Counted from the stretch's first letter, positions 44,364-53,237 are shown. The stretch: 64,000 nt of DNA from Lachnospiraceae bacterium G11 (GCA_900103495.1 FMWZ01000008.1:119191-183190); one strand, 5' to 3'. Numbers and translations: made by a program. Notes: generated by a model not told the origin, from the sequence alone.

Positions 44364-44774
44364 CTACTGCATTACCCTGCTAAGGTTATCAAATTCATTG
44401 TTGATGCTGGCCATGATTCCGTTATACTTGGTCTGGTTGGCTGCAAGGTATACGCCCTCTGTGTCGGGATCCACGTTGTTGCCGTCAAGCCTGTAGGAAT
44501 AGCTTCTCATATCAGTGAAAACCTTGGGTTTCAGTGAATTGAAATTGAGGTTTGCAATCTGTTTGTCCAGATTGTTCCTGTTGTCGATGTTTTCGGTGTA
44601 GCGGCTGATTCGAAGGGCTTTCTTGAGCTCGGATTCGAAATCTACGTCCTGTCTCTTGTAACCGGGAGTATCCTGGTTGGCAATGTTGTTGGAAATAGCC
44701 TCGTGTCTGGCCCATGCACCGTCTGCCGCCTTGTCCAACAGGTTGATGTAATTAAATACGCCGGATGAAAACAT
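44364..44774 (-). CDS. flgB: Flagellar proximal rod protein FlgB
   Basis: A 136-residue rod protein and first gene of the fla/che operon. ARHEAISNNIANQDTPGYKRQDVDFE is the rod signature, in pattern. AAGGAG lies six bases before the ATG. Two candidate promoters and a CodY-like site lie within 175 bp upstream. Confidence 0.97.
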   Translation of the reverse strand: MFSSGVFNYINLLDKAADGAWARHEAISNNIANQDTPGYKRQDVDFESELKKALRISRYTENIDNRNNLDKQIANLNFNSLKPKVFTDMRSYSYRLDGNNVDPDTEGVYLAANQTKYNGIMASINNEFDNLSRVMQ

Positions 44775-44814
44775 AAACTTCTCCTTTTAGTCTTACATTA
44801 AACCTATCATATTC

Positions 44815-44842
44815 ATTATATGATATTTCAGAAAAAACACAA
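44815..44842 (-). promoter_or_regulatory. Candidate sigma-A promoter of the fla/che operon
   Basis: TTGTGT (44837-44842) and a perfect TATAAT (44815-44820) on the minus strand with a 16-bp spacer, giving a leader of about 34 nt before flgB. Confidence 0.55.
44823..44837 (-). promoter_or_regulatory. Candidate CodY box in the fla/che promoter spacer
   Basis: The ten-base core TTTTCTGAAA (44826-44835) matches the centre of the CodY consensus AATTTTCWGAAAATT exactly; the outer positions carry four mismatches. It lies between the -35 and -10 boxes, where binding would block polymerase. CodY itself is encoded directly upstream and represses fla/che in B. subtilis. Confidence 0.45.
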
Positions 44843-44921
44843 GATGTTTTTATCAACTCACAAAAAAAATCAATATCTTGGGGTTTGACCTTTTTTGCCA
44901 ATAATGGGAGATGTATATAAT

Positions 44922-44948
44922 ATATCGGATAAAAAAAGGACTTATTGA
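44922..44948 (-). promoter_or_regulatory. Candidate sigma-D (sigma-28) promoter of the fla/che operon
   Basis: TCAA (44945-44948), 15-bp spacer and TCCGATAT (44922-44929) on the minus strand, compared with the consensus TAAA-N15-GCCGATAT. It overlaps the codY terminator. Confidence 0.45.
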
Positions 44949-44970
44949 GGCTTACTCAATAAATCCTTTT
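44931..44970 (-). terminator. Intrinsic terminator of codY
   Basis: On the minus strand AAAAGGATTTATTGAG pairs with CTCAATAAGTCCTTTT (one wobble pair) around a 5-nt loop, followed by a T-run. It lies about 55 bp after the codY stop. Confidence 0.88.
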
Positions 44971-45024
44971 ATCTTTCTTATCTGTCAATCTTCCATTACG
45001 ACATCAAATTTTAATAAAATCTAA

Positions 45025-45813
45025 TTACTTCTTGATGTTCTGTTTCTTAAGCTCGGCAATCTCATCGAATACAACATCGTTAAGAACCTTGATGTAGGTT
45101 CCCTTCATACCTGAAGATCTTGACTCGATTACGCCTGCACTCTCAAACTTACGAAGAGCGTTAACAATAACAGAACGTGTGATTCCGACTCTGTCGGCAA
45201 TCTTGGAGGCTACAAGGATGCCCTCCATTCCGTTTAATTCGTCAAAGATATGGGTGATTGCTTCCATCTCTGAGAATGAAAGGGTATTGATAGCGGATTT
45301 AACCACATCAACTTTTCTCTTCTCCTCAGCGCTCTCTTCATTGACAGCTCTGAGCATTTCAAGACCCACAACAGTGGTTCCGTACTCGGAGAGAATAATA
45401 TCGTCAATATCATACTGCTCACCCTGCTTATAGATGAACAAGGTTCCAAGTCTCTCACCGGCAATCTCGATGGGGGTGATGATAGCCTGGTATGCGTTTA
45501 TGCTGTCTCCCTCAAAACCAAGAGTCTCAAGGTTAACATTCTCCTTTGTGGAGAGAATAGCCAAAAGGCGCTCGTTAAGCATTCCGTCAACAAAGCCTCC
45601 TACCTGATCGTCAAGGAGCTGAGTGATGGTGGCAATCCCTTCAACTTCGCCGACACCGAGCACTTTACCTTTTTTGCTGATAACCAAAATGTTAGAGTTG
45701 AGAATTTCCCTCATAACACGGCAAATATCGTTAAAAACGACTTTGCTTGAATTGTTGTTGTGTAAAAGTTTCCCTATTTTTCTTGTCTTGTCAAGCAGCT
45801 GTACACTACTCAT
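45025..45813 (-). CDS. codY: Global transcriptional repressor CodY
   Basis: A 262-residue regulator that senses branched-chain amino acids and, in many species, GTP. The N-terminal GAF domain (about 1-155) and C-terminal winged helix (ASKIADRVGITRSVIVNALRKFESAG, in pattern) are complete. In B. subtilis codY also lies directly upstream of the fla/che operon. A clean ribosome binding site (AAGGAGGCGGAG) precedes the ATG. Confidence 0.98.
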   Translation of the reverse strand: MSSVQLLDKTRKIGKLLHNNNSSKVVFNDICRVMREILNSNILVISKKGKVLGVGEVEGIATITQLLDDQVGGFVDGMLNERLLAILSTKENVNLETLGFEGDSINAYQAIITPIEIAGERLGTLFIYKQGEQYDIDDIILSEYGTTVVGLEMLRAVNEESAEEKRKVDVVKSAINTLSFSEMEAITHIFDELNGMEGILVASKIADRVGITRSVIVNALRKFESAGVIESRSSGMKGTYIKVLNDVVFDEIAELKKQNIKK

Positions 45814-45890
45814 ATCTCCGCCTCCTTATTACTTGTATGCGTTTGCATTTCGGTAAAGGTATCCCCCTGAATCCATAACCGAGTATTGAC

Positions 45891-45919
45891 ATAGTAACAC
45901 AAAATTGGTCTTGTTGCAA
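45891..45919 (-). promoter_or_regulatory. Candidate sigma-A promoter of codY
   Basis: TTGCAA (45914-45919) and TACTAT (45891-45896) on the minus strand with a 17-bp spacer, about 77 bp before the codY start. Confidence 0.5.
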
Positions 45920-45994
45920 CACATTTTGCTAAATTTTTAGACTATTTCTATTTTTTATTCAATTATACCAATACATTTTCTGTCTATTTGGTAA

Positions 45995-47977
45995 TTATTC
46001 CGATTTAGCACCTGCGGGTTTGGTCCAGGACATGAAATCGCACTCGGGAGCGCCGATACAACCGTAGTATCTGCGGCCTTTTCTCGTTTTTTTGATAACA
46101 ATGTCTTTTCCGCATTTAGGACATGCTATACCGGTTTTTTCAAAGTAGGGCTTGGTAAATCTGCACTCGGGGAAACCGGGACAAGCCAGGAATTTACCGT
46201 GGGGGCCGTACTTGTATACCATTTTTCTGCCACACACTTCACAGACTTCGTCTGATTCTTCGTCGGCAATTTTTACACTTTCAAGTTCCTTCTCTGCCTT
46301 CTTAACAGCCTCATCAAGATCAGGATAGAAGTTGCTTACAACTCCCTTCCACTTAACGTTTCCGTCTCCGATTCCGTCAAGAAGCATCTCCATATTTGCT
46401 GTGAAATTCACATCAACGATGGAAGGGAACTCATCTTTCATGATTTTATTGACAACTTCACCAAGTTCTGTGGTGTAAATGTTTCTGCCTTCCTTGGTTA
46501 CGTAATGTCTTGCAAGAATTGTTGTGATAGTAGGTGCATATGTACTGGGTCTTCCGATTCCCAGTTCCTCAAGAGTCTTTACAAGGCTTGCCTCTGTAAA
46601 ATGTGCAGGGGGCTGTGTAAAGTGCTGCTTGGAATCATACTCCTTAAGAGTAAGTTTGGTATCCTTGTCAATTGTTTTGCTTAAGGTGTTTGTCTCCTCC
46701 TTGTCATCCTCGGAAACATACACTCTCATATAACCGTCAAAAATCTGCTTGGAAGCAGAGAAGCTGAATTTGTTCTCCTTCGCGGAAATCTTGACGGAAG
46801 TTGTCTCATATTTTGCCTCACTCATCTGGCTTGCTGCAAAACGCTTCCAGATAAGCTGATAAAGTCTAAGTAAATCCTTTGGCAGGTTGTCCTTCAAAGT
46901 AATGGGGTCCCTGTTAAGGTCTGTAGGTCTTATGGCCTCATGAGCGTCCTGAATCTTATGGTCGTTCTTTTTGGTGTTCTCTTTTTCGGAAAGATATTCC
47001 TCTCCGAAGTTGGCCGTAATATATTCTGCTGCAGCTTCCTTAGCCTCATCAGATACTCTGGTGGAGTCTGTACGAAGGTAAGAAATAAGACCCACTGTGC
47101 CTTCTCCCTTAATCTCAACGCCCTCGTATAGCTGCTGAGCCAGACGCATTGTCTTCTGAGTTGAGAAATTTAAAGCCTTGCTGGCCTCCTGCTGCATTGT
47201 TGATGTTGTAAAGGGAAGGGGCGGTTTCTTGCTTCTTTCGCCGACTTTGACACTGTCAACTTTAAACTCCGCTCCCTCAAGGGATTTAAGAATCTTCTTG
47301 AGCTCAGCTTCGTTCTTAATCTCACCCTTGTCCTTGCCGTTGCCGGTATATTTGGCTACAATGGCTTTCTTTGTGCCGGGCATTGTAAGAAGAGCATCCA
47401 AAGTCCAATACTCCTCGGGAACGAAAGCCGCCACCTCTTCTTCTCGATCGCAGATAAGTCTTAAGGCAACAGACTGAACTCGTCCCGCACTTAAACCTCT
47501 CTTAACCTTTGCCCAAAGCAGAGGAGATATTCTGTATCCCACCATTCTGTCAAGAATTCTTCTTGTCTGCTGAGCATCCACAAGGTTCATGTCGATGCTT
47601 CTTGCGTTCTTTAATGACTCCTTGACAGCATTCTTTGTGATTTCGTTGAAGGTGATTCGATATACCTTCTTATCCGCAAGCTTTAAAGCCTCGGTCAAAT
47701 GCCATGAAATTGCTTCTCCCTCTCTATCAGGGTCAGTTGCCAGATAAATCTTGTCTGCCTTCTTGACTTCCTTTCTCAGAGCAGCAACCACGTCACCTTT
47801 TCCTCGTATTGTTATATACTTGGGCTCATAATCATGTTCAACGTCCACACCAAGCTGACTCTTTGGCAGATCTCTGACATGTCCGTTGCTGGCCATAACC
47901 TCATAGTTGGGCCCAAGGAATTTTTTGATTGTCTTCACCTTCGCAGGTGACTCCACAATAACTAAGTTTTTCGCCAT
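45995..47977 (-). CDS. topA: DNA topoisomerase I (type IA)
   Basis: A 660-residue enzyme that relaxes negative supercoils. The TOPRIM domain (Glu9 in VESPAK; TDPDREGEAI) and active-site Tyr (about residue 300, SYLRTDSTR) are present. Two C-terminal zinc ribbons have four cysteines each (CEVCGRKM to CPGFPEC, and CPKCGK to CIGAPEC). The dprA-topA-codY neighbourhood is conserved with Bacillus, though the genes between topA and codY there (trmFO, xerC/codV, clpQY) are absent here. Confidence 0.98.
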   Translation of the reverse strand: MAKNLVIVESPAKVKTIKKFLGPNYEVMASNGHVRDLPKSQLGVDVEHDYEPKYITIRGKGDVVAALRKEVKKADKIYLATDPDREGEAISWHLTEALKLADKKVYRITFNEITKNAVKESLKNARSIDMNLVDAQQTRRILDRMVGYRISPLLWAKVKRGLSAGRVQSVALRLICDREEEVAAFVPEEYWTLDALLTMPGTKKAIVAKYTGNGKDKGEIKNEAELKKILKSLEGAEFKVDSVKVGERSKKPPLPFTTSTMQQEASKALNFSTQKTMRLAQQLYEGVEIKGEGTVGLISYLRTDSTRVSDEAKEAAAEYITANFGEEYLSEKENTKKNDHKIQDAHEAIRPTDLNRDPITLKDNLPKDLLRLYQLIWKRFAASQMSEAKYETTSVKISAKENKFSFSASKQIFDGYMRVYVSEDDKEETNTLSKTIDKDTKLTLKEYDSKQHFTQPPAHFTEASLVKTLEELGIGRPSTYAPTITTILARHYVTKEGRNIYTTELGEVVNKIMKDEFPSIVDVNFTANMEMLLDGIGDGNVKWKGVVSNFYPDLDEAVKKAEKELESVKIADEESDEVCEVCGRKMVYKYGPHGKFLACPGFPECRFTKPYFEKTGIACPKCGKDIVIKKTRKGRRYYGCIGAPECDFMSWTKPAGAKSE

Positions 47978-48022
47978 ATATGTTTCTTTGCCTCTTTACT
48001 TTAAAAGTCGATAACAGCACAC

Positions 48023-48051
48023 ACTATACAACATAATTCTTTGACACGCAA
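48023..48051 (-). promoter_or_regulatory. Candidate sigma-A promoter of topA
   Basis: TTGCGT (48046-48051) and TATAGT (48023-48028) on the minus strand with a 17-bp spacer, about 45 bp before the topA start. Confidence 0.5.
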
Positions 48052-48165
48052 GACCTTTCTATTTAAAAAATATTCTTTAAATCAATTTTAAGGTCCTCTA
48101 AATACAGATTTTATAAACATTTAATAATTATTTAGAGACGTTTTATTTTTTTCCTGCCCACAACC

Positions 48166-48174
48166 TGTTATAAT
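48166..48174 (+). promoter_or_regulatory. Candidate extended -10 promoter of comM-dprA
   Basis: TGTTATAAT is a perfect extended -10 element. The -35 region is only a T-run, which is acceptable for extended -10 promoters. It lies about 70 bp before comM. Confidence 0.5.
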
Positions 48175-48195
48175 CTTCTTAAATCTTAAATTCAT

Positions 48196-48215
48196 CGGAT
48201 GTTCATCCGCTTTTT
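48196..48215 (+). terminator. Small hairpin with T-run in the comM leader, possible attenuator
   Basis: CGGAT-GTTC-ATCCG followed by CTTTTT lies between the extended -10 promoter and the comM ribosome binding site. The stem is only 5 bp, so termination would be weak. Confidence 0.4.
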
Positions 48216-48245
48216 CCATTTTTGAAACAATCGAAAGGAGTTTTT

Positions 48246-49787
48246 ATGATTGTCAAAATTAAATCCGGTGCCATGCTTGGCGTGGAGATGGTTCCCGTGG
48301 ACGTAGAAGTCGACGTTTCTAACGGACTGCCCAGGTTTGAACTGGTAGGATTTGCCAGCAGCGAACTGCGGGAGGCAAAGGAAAGGGTGAAAGTTGGCCT
48401 AAACAACTCTCAATTACCCATACCCGTATCCAAAATCACAGTAAACCTTTCTCCGGCCAATTTGCCCAAATCAGGCACCTCATACGACCTTCCCATTGCA
48501 GTTGGCATACTGGCTGCCTCAGAATTCTTTGATTATGAAGCGACGGAAGACATATTTATGGCCGGAGAAGTGGGGCTTGACGGTTCTCTAAAAGGTGTCC
48601 CCGGAATACTTCCCATGGTTTCCCAGGCCAAGAAGAAAGGCCTAAAAAAGTTTCTGATTCCCTATGAGAACAAGGATGAAGCAGCTTTTGTGGAAGACAT
48701 CGAAATAGTACCCTTGAAGGATTTAAAGGAAGTTTTCCTGTATCTTTCAAATCCCGGGCGATACACTTCTGAATACCTGTGCCGAGACGAAGGTGAAACG
48801 TCTGCGGTAAAACCCGGCGATTCAGGCCCACATGCTGACTTTATAGACATATACGGCCAGGAGAACGCCAAGAGGGCTGCCCTTATCAGCGCGGCAGGTT
48901 TCCACAATCTTTTGATGGTTGGTCCTCCGGGAGCAGGTAAAACCATGATTGCAAAGCGTATTTCCGGCATTCTTCCTCCTTTAACCAGGGATGAATCCTT
49001 AGAAGTTTCTTCTATATATAGTGTGGCGGGACTCTTAAAAGAGGGAAAAGGCATAATTACCGAAAGGCCCTTCATTTCTCCCCACCACTCCATGTCCGAT
49101 CAGGCCTTAATTGGCGGAGGCAGAATTCCAAAGCCGGGCGCCGTGTCTCTCTCTCATCGTTCTGTCCTTTTTCTTGACGAACTCACCGAATTCAGACGCT
49201 CCACCTTAGACCTTTTAAGACAGCCCCTTGAGGACAAATGTGTAACCATAGCAAGGGCCTACGGGAATTACACTTACCCTACAAACTTTATGTTAGTGGC
49301 AGCCATGAATCCCTGCCCCTGCGGATATTTTCCGGACAGGCAAAGGTGCCACTGTTCTGAGCCCGAAATTGCCAGATATCTGTCCAAAATATCCGGTCCA
49401 ATTCTGGATCGAATAGATATGACAGTGGAGGTTTCAAGGCCTCCTGTGGACACCATAGAAAAACACGGAGAAGAATCAAGCAAAGATTTGAGAGAAAAGG
49501 TGGTAAAAGCCAGAGAAATCCAGAAAATGCGGTATGCCGGAAAGCCATACGCCATGAATTCGGAACTCTATGGCGAGGACTTAAACCGTTTCTGCAGGCT
49601 TGGCAAACCCGAAAAGGACCTTATGGCCAAGGCCTTTTCCTCCCTGGGTCTTAGCATCAGGGCATACCACAAGATAATAAAGCTGGCCAGAACCATTGCC
49701 GACATAGAGGAGTCGGAGGCCATAAACGTTTCGCATCTTGAGGAGGCCATCAGTTATCGAACCATCAACAGAAAATATTGGAATTAA
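48246..49787 (+). CDS. comM: ComM/YifB family Mg chelatase-like AAA+ ATPase
   Basis: A 513-residue AAA+ protein. ComM of Vibrio is a helicase that extends branch migration during natural transformation. Domains are the N-terminal ChlI-like segment (LPRFELVGFASSELREAKERV), the AAA+ core with Walker A (GPPGAGKTM) and a C-terminal part with four Cys/His-type residues (NPCPCGYFPDRQRCHC). The ATG at 48246 has AAAGGAG five bases upstream. It is divergent from topA and precedes dprA by 13 bp. Confidence 0.95.
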   Translation: MIVKIKSGAMLGVEMVPVDVEVDVSNGLPRFELVGFASSELREAKERVKVGLNNSQLPIPVSKITVNLSPANLPKSGTSYDLPIAVGILAASEFFDYEATEDIFMAGEVGLDGSLKGVPGILPMVSQAKKKGLKKFLIPYENKDEAAFVEDIEIVPLKDLKEVFLYLSNPGRYTSEYLCRDEGETSAVKPGDSGPHADFIDIYGQENAKRAALISAAGFHNLLMVGPPGAGKTMIAKRISGILPPLTRDESLEVSSIYSVAGLLKEGKGIITERPFISPHHSMSDQALIGGGRIPKPGAVSLSHRSVLFLDELTEFRRSTLDLLRQPLEDKCVTIARAYGNYTYPTNFMLVAAMNPCPCGYFPDRQRCHCSEPEIARYLSKISGPILDRIDMTVEVSRPPVDTIEKHGEESSKDLREKVVKAREIQKMRYAGKPYAMNSELYGEDLNRFCRLGKPEKDLMAKAFSSLGLSIRAYHKIIKLARTIADIEESEAINVSHLEEAISYRTINRKYWN

Positions 49788-49800
49788 AGGAGAATATAAA

Positions 49801-50943
49801 ATGGATAATTTAAGCAACGAACTGCCCTTTCACCTTTGGCTTTCAGAAGTTCATATAAAGGATGAAAGCAAAATAAAACTTCTTACTTATTTTGGAGATC
49901 CCTCCAAGCTCTTCTTTGCAAAGGATGATGAGTTAAAAGCCCTATTGGAAGTGGGATTTATAAACAATTCTGAGGCAGAGCGATTATTTGCAGCCAAGAA
50001 GCAAAGTGACATCTACTCACCCTACCTAGCCATGACCAAAAAGGGAATTCGCATTCTGCCCCTAAGTTCCCCCGAATATCCTGAAAAGCTCAGAAGTATT
50101 CCCGGACCTCCCGCCTATTTGTTTGTGGAAGGACTTCTTCCTTCCATGAGCAAGAAATACGTGGCAATAATCGGCACAAGAGTTGCCAGCAGCTATGGTC
50201 GAAAAGCCGCGGAATACTTTGGCTTTGAACTGGCCAAAAAGGGAATAGGAATCATAAGCGGAATGGCCAGAGGAATTGACGGATTGGCTCAAAGAGCAGC
50301 CCTGAGGGCCGGGGGACAAAGCTTTGGAATCCTTGGCTGTGGGGTTGATATCTGCTATCCCAATCAGAACAGAGATTTATACGATTCTTTGAAGGAAAAA
50401 GGCGGATTAATCTCCCCTTTTCCTCCGGGCACAAAGCCGCAGCCCTATCTTTTTCCGGAAAGAAACAGAATAATAAGCGGACTTTCCGACGCAGTTCTTG
50501 TGGCGGAAGCAAGATTAAAAAGCGGAAGCAAAATTACAGTGGACTTTGCTTTAGAGCAGGGGCGAGACGTTTTTGCCGTACCGGGGCGAATCACGGATCC
50601 AATGAGTACAGGCACCAATGATTTGATTAAGCAGGGGGCTTCCATTGCAGACAGCATAGATTCAATTCTTGAAGTTCTTTTGGAAGGCAGCGTTCCTGCC
50701 GGCTTAAGCCCTGCCGAGCTGACTGAAAGAAAGCTTGAAGCCCTCCGGGACGAGCTGCCGTATGAGCAGTTCGGAATAGTCAATGTACTGGAAGATATGC
50801 CCATGGGCCTTGATGAAATATACAAAGAAGCTCGGAAGGAAAACCCAAGTCTCTCTGTTTCGAGATTGCGAAGTCTTCTTACCGAGCTTTGTATCGATGG
50901 ATATGTAACTGATGAGGGCGGCGGTTTCGCCAGATGCTTTTAG
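49801..50943 (+). CDS. dprA: DNA-processing protein DprA (Smf)
   Basis: A 380-residue protein that loads RecA onto incoming single-stranded DNA. A helical N-terminal SAM-like part, the Rossmann-like core (IIGTRVASSYGRKAAE, GIISGMARGIDGLA, GCGVDICYPNQN, FPERNRIISGLS) and a C-terminal winged helix (about residues 320-380) are visible. The start at 49801 has AAAGGAG eight bases upstream. Its stop overlaps the convergent pilT stop by 4 bp, with no visible terminator. Confidence 0.97.
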   Translation: MDNLSNELPFHLWLSEVHIKDESKIKLLTYFGDPSKLFFAKDDELKALLEVGFINNSEAERLFAAKKQSDIYSPYLAMTKKGIRILPLSSPEYPEKLRSIPGPPAYLFVEGLLPSMSKKYVAIIGTRVASSYGRKAAEYFGFELAKKGIGIISGMARGIDGLAQRAALRAGGQSFGILGCGVDICYPNQNRDLYDSLKEKGGLISPFPPGTKPQPYLFPERNRIISGLSDAVLVAEARLKSGSKITVDFALEQGRDVFAVPGRITDPMSTGTNDLIKQGASIADSIDSILEVLLEGSVPAGLSPAELTERKLEALRDELPYEQFGIVNVLEDMPMGLDEIYKEARKENPSLSVSRLRSLLTELCIDGYVTDEGGGFARCF

Positions 50944-51989
50944 AGCTTCATTGCCATGGCATCCGGATCCTGTGCAAACTGTAATGCCACATCCTTGGTA
51001 ATAACCTGGTTCTGATAGAGCTGGAGAATTGCCTCGTCCATGGTAATCATTCCAAGCTTTCTGTTGGTCTGCATTACGGTTGCCAGCTGATGTGCCTTAC
51101 CTTCTCTGATAAGGTTACGTACTGCATGGTTTGCAATCATAACCTCAAATGCTGCACTACGTCCCTTTCCGTCAGCCTCAGGAAGGAGCTGCTGTGATAC
51201 TACAGCCTCCAGTACGTTTGCGAACTGTACTCGTACCTGTGTCTGCTGGTGAGGAGGGAATACGTCTATAATACGGTCTACGGTACTTGCCGCACCGATT
51301 GTATGTAAGGTTGAAAGAACAAGGTGACCGGTCTCGGCTGCTGTAATTGCAACGGAGATGGTCTCAAAATCACGCATCTCACCTACAAGGATAACATCGG
51401 GATCTTCACGAAGCGCTGCTCTTAAAGCAGATGCATAGCTTCCTGAATCAAGTCCGATTTCTCTCTGGTTAACCATTGATTTGTTGTGAGAATGAAGGAA
51501 CTCTATGGGGTCCTCCAGGGTAATAACGTGAGCCTCTCTGTTCTGGTTAATCTTATCTATGATTGCGGCAAGTGTTGTGGACTTACCACTTCCTGTAGGG
51601 CCTGTAACAAGTACAAGTCCTCTTTTCTTCTTGTACAGATCGATAACTGCCTCGGGAAGGTGCAGTTCCTCCGGTGAAGGAATTCTGGTTCCCACAAGAC
51701 GGAATGCCATTGCCACAGAGCCTCTTTGCTTATAGGCATTAACTCTGTAACGACCAAGTTCGGGAATGGAGAATGACATATCGTATTCTCCTCTCTCCTC
51801 AAATATCTCTCTCTGGTTGGGCTTCATTACCTCAAGCACAATCTCAAGAGTGTTTGGAGGCAGCATCTTTGGATAGTTGTCCATTGTGATAAGCTTGCCG
51901 TCCACTCTCATTTTGGGTGGAACACCGACAGTAATGTGTACGTCAGAAGCTCCTGCTTCTTTGGCTTCTCTTAAAATTTCCTCAATCAA
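50940..51989 (-). CDS. pilT: Type IV pilus retraction ATPase PilT
   Basis: A 349-residue hexameric ATPase. Walker A (GPTGSGKSTTLAAI), the Asp box (ITLEDPIEFLH), Walker B (DPDVILVGEMRD) and His box (GHLVLSTLHTIGA) are present. The HAVRNLIREGKAHQL motif is specific to PilT rather than PilB. No pilin or pilB gene lies nearby. It is 12 bp after the HD-GYP-like gene and should be cotranscribed with it. Confidence 0.96.
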   Translation of the reverse strand: MIEEILREAKEAGASDVHITVGVPPKMRVDGKLITMDNYPKMLPPNTLEIVLEVMKPNQREIFEERGEYDMSFSIPELGRYRVNAYKQRGSVAMAFRLVGTRIPSPEELHLPEAVIDLYKKKRGLVLVTGPTGSGKSTTLAAIIDKINQNREAHVITLEDPIEFLHSHNKSMVNQREIGLDSGSYASALRAALREDPDVILVGEMRDFETISVAITAAETGHLVLSTLHTIGAASTVDRIIDVFPPHQQTQVRVQFANVLEAVVSQQLLPEADGKGRSAAFEVMIANHAVRNLIREGKAHQLATVMQTNRKLGMITMDEAILQLYQNQVITKDVALQFAQDPDAMAMKL

Positions 51990-52001
51990 AACTCAAACCC
52001 C

Positions 52002-53147
52002 CTAAAGAATTTCAAAGATATCTGCAGATTCATACGCCTCTTCAGGCTTAAGATATCCACACTCAACAAGTGTATCTGTGTCAAAAATGTACCTGTTGTC
52101 CAAGGTCTTCATGACGTCGTTAATCCAAACATTGTTGGAAACATTGTCATCTGAAAGATCCAGAACCTTGTTGTTGTCAAAGCAAAGAATAAGCGGCCTG
52201 AAAATATCTGCTCTGTTCTCTTTGATTACAACACCCTTCTCGCCGTTGTTGAGTACCACACACACTCCCGGGAATAGAACGTTAATGGATGCCAAAAGGG
52301 CATTTACGACGGAAGGATCAAAGAAATGGTCCTCTGCCAGCATGTAGTGGAAGGCCTTAATCTCACTCTCAGGTTCCTTGTCAAGCTGCATGGCTGTGAG
52401 AGAATCATACTTGCCTGCTACTGCAAGAATCTTTGCGCCGATTGAAAACTTGGAAAGGTCTGTGTTAATATCACCTACTCTGTAGCTTTCAAGAATCGTG
52501 TGACTCTGTTCACAGATTCTTCTCACGTCAACACCATTGGGAAGTGCCTGATGAATAACACTGAAGGCATCCTTCTCAAACATGTTAAGTCTTCTGTAGC
52601 CGGCATCGTCAAGGTCATCGCAGTCTGCAATGTCATCAACCACATCAAGCTTACCCATATCATGAATAAGGGCTGCGGTAATGGTTGTAAGCTGCTCATC
52701 TACCTTTATATTCATAACGCGCGTTATCAGCGCGCAAAGAATAGCAACATTGAGAGAATGTCTGTATGTATAATTCTCTCTGCTTCGCAGATTCTGATGG
52801 AATGTAATCTTCTTATTAAGGTTAGCGTAGTTCTTGATAATCATCGAAGCGATGGTTTGAATCTTGGCTGCGCGTCCTGTCTGCTTAATCCTCTTAAGTT
52901 CCTCCTCAAGGGAAAAACTCATCATGGTCTGGAATCTTTCAAACTCCAAATCTTCCTGACTCATGGGCGGTACAGGTTCCGCAGGTTCAAGAATATAGAT
53001 GCCAAGTAAGCCAAAGTTTTCGATACTGCTTATGGCCTGCTCGGTAACTTTGGAATTCCTCTCGTACAAGAGTACCCCGTTCTTATTGTATATGGGTCTG
53101 GCCAGCCTCATCCCCGTCTTGATTTCTCTGGTCTTAACAAATTTCAT
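52002..53147 (-). CDS. HD-domain protein of the HD-GYP type with a degenerate GYP motif
   Basis: A 381-residue protein with an N-terminal DUF3391-like start (MKFVKTREIKTGMRLARPIYNKNGVLLYE, in pattern) and an HD domain (HSLNVAILCALI, AALIHDMGKLDVV, VAGKYDSLTA). The segment where HD-GYP enzymes have a His-rich turn and GYP reads SHTILESYRVGD, so the signature triplet is missing. Loss of c-di-GMP phosphodiesterase activity is possible. The ATG at 53147 has GAAGAGGG upstream and gives the family start. It precedes pilT. Confidence 0.8.
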   Translation of the reverse strand: MKFVKTREIKTGMRLARPIYNKNGVLLYERNSKVTEQAISSIENFGLLGIYILEPAEPVPPMSQEDLEFERFQTMMSFSLEEELKRIKQTGRAAKIQTIASMIIKNYANLNKKITFHQNLRSRENYTYRHSLNVAILCALITRVMNIKVDEQLTTITAALIHDMGKLDVVDDIADCDDLDDAGYRRLNMFEKDAFSVIHQALPNGVDVRRICEQSHTILESYRVGDINTDLSKFSIGAKILAVAGKYDSLTAMQLDKEPESEIKAFHYMLAEDHFFDPSVVNALLASINVLFPGVCVVLNNGEKGVVIKENRADIFRPLILCFDNNKVLDLSDDNVSNNVWINDVMKTLDNRYIFDTDTLVECGYLKPEEAYESADIFEIL

Positions 53148-53194
53148 GTAACCCTCTTCCCTGTGCCCTATGGCACCTATGATATACAATATAT

Positions 53195-53223
53195 AGTATA
53201 CGCTTTATTTAATTAACGTACAA
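53195..53223 (-). promoter_or_regulatory. Candidate sigma-A promoter of the HD-GYP-like gene and pilT
   Basis: TTGTAC (53218-53223) and TATACT (53195-53200) on the minus strand with a 17-bp spacer. The short leader contains a GTGCC-ATAG-GGCAC hairpin (53164-53177). Confidence 0.5.
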
Positions 53224-53237
53224 GTGTTTTCTTTATA

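Noticed and set aside
44894..44925. Promoter-like TTGCCA-17 bp-TAATAT on the plus strand, which would give codY antisense RNA
   Set aside because: The region is AT-rich and overlaps the codY terminator and sigma-D-like site; chance matches are likely.
53164..53177. Hairpin in the HD-GYP gene leader considered as a c-di-GMP riboswitch
   Set aside because: It is only a 5-bp stem and lacks the conserved riboswitch core.
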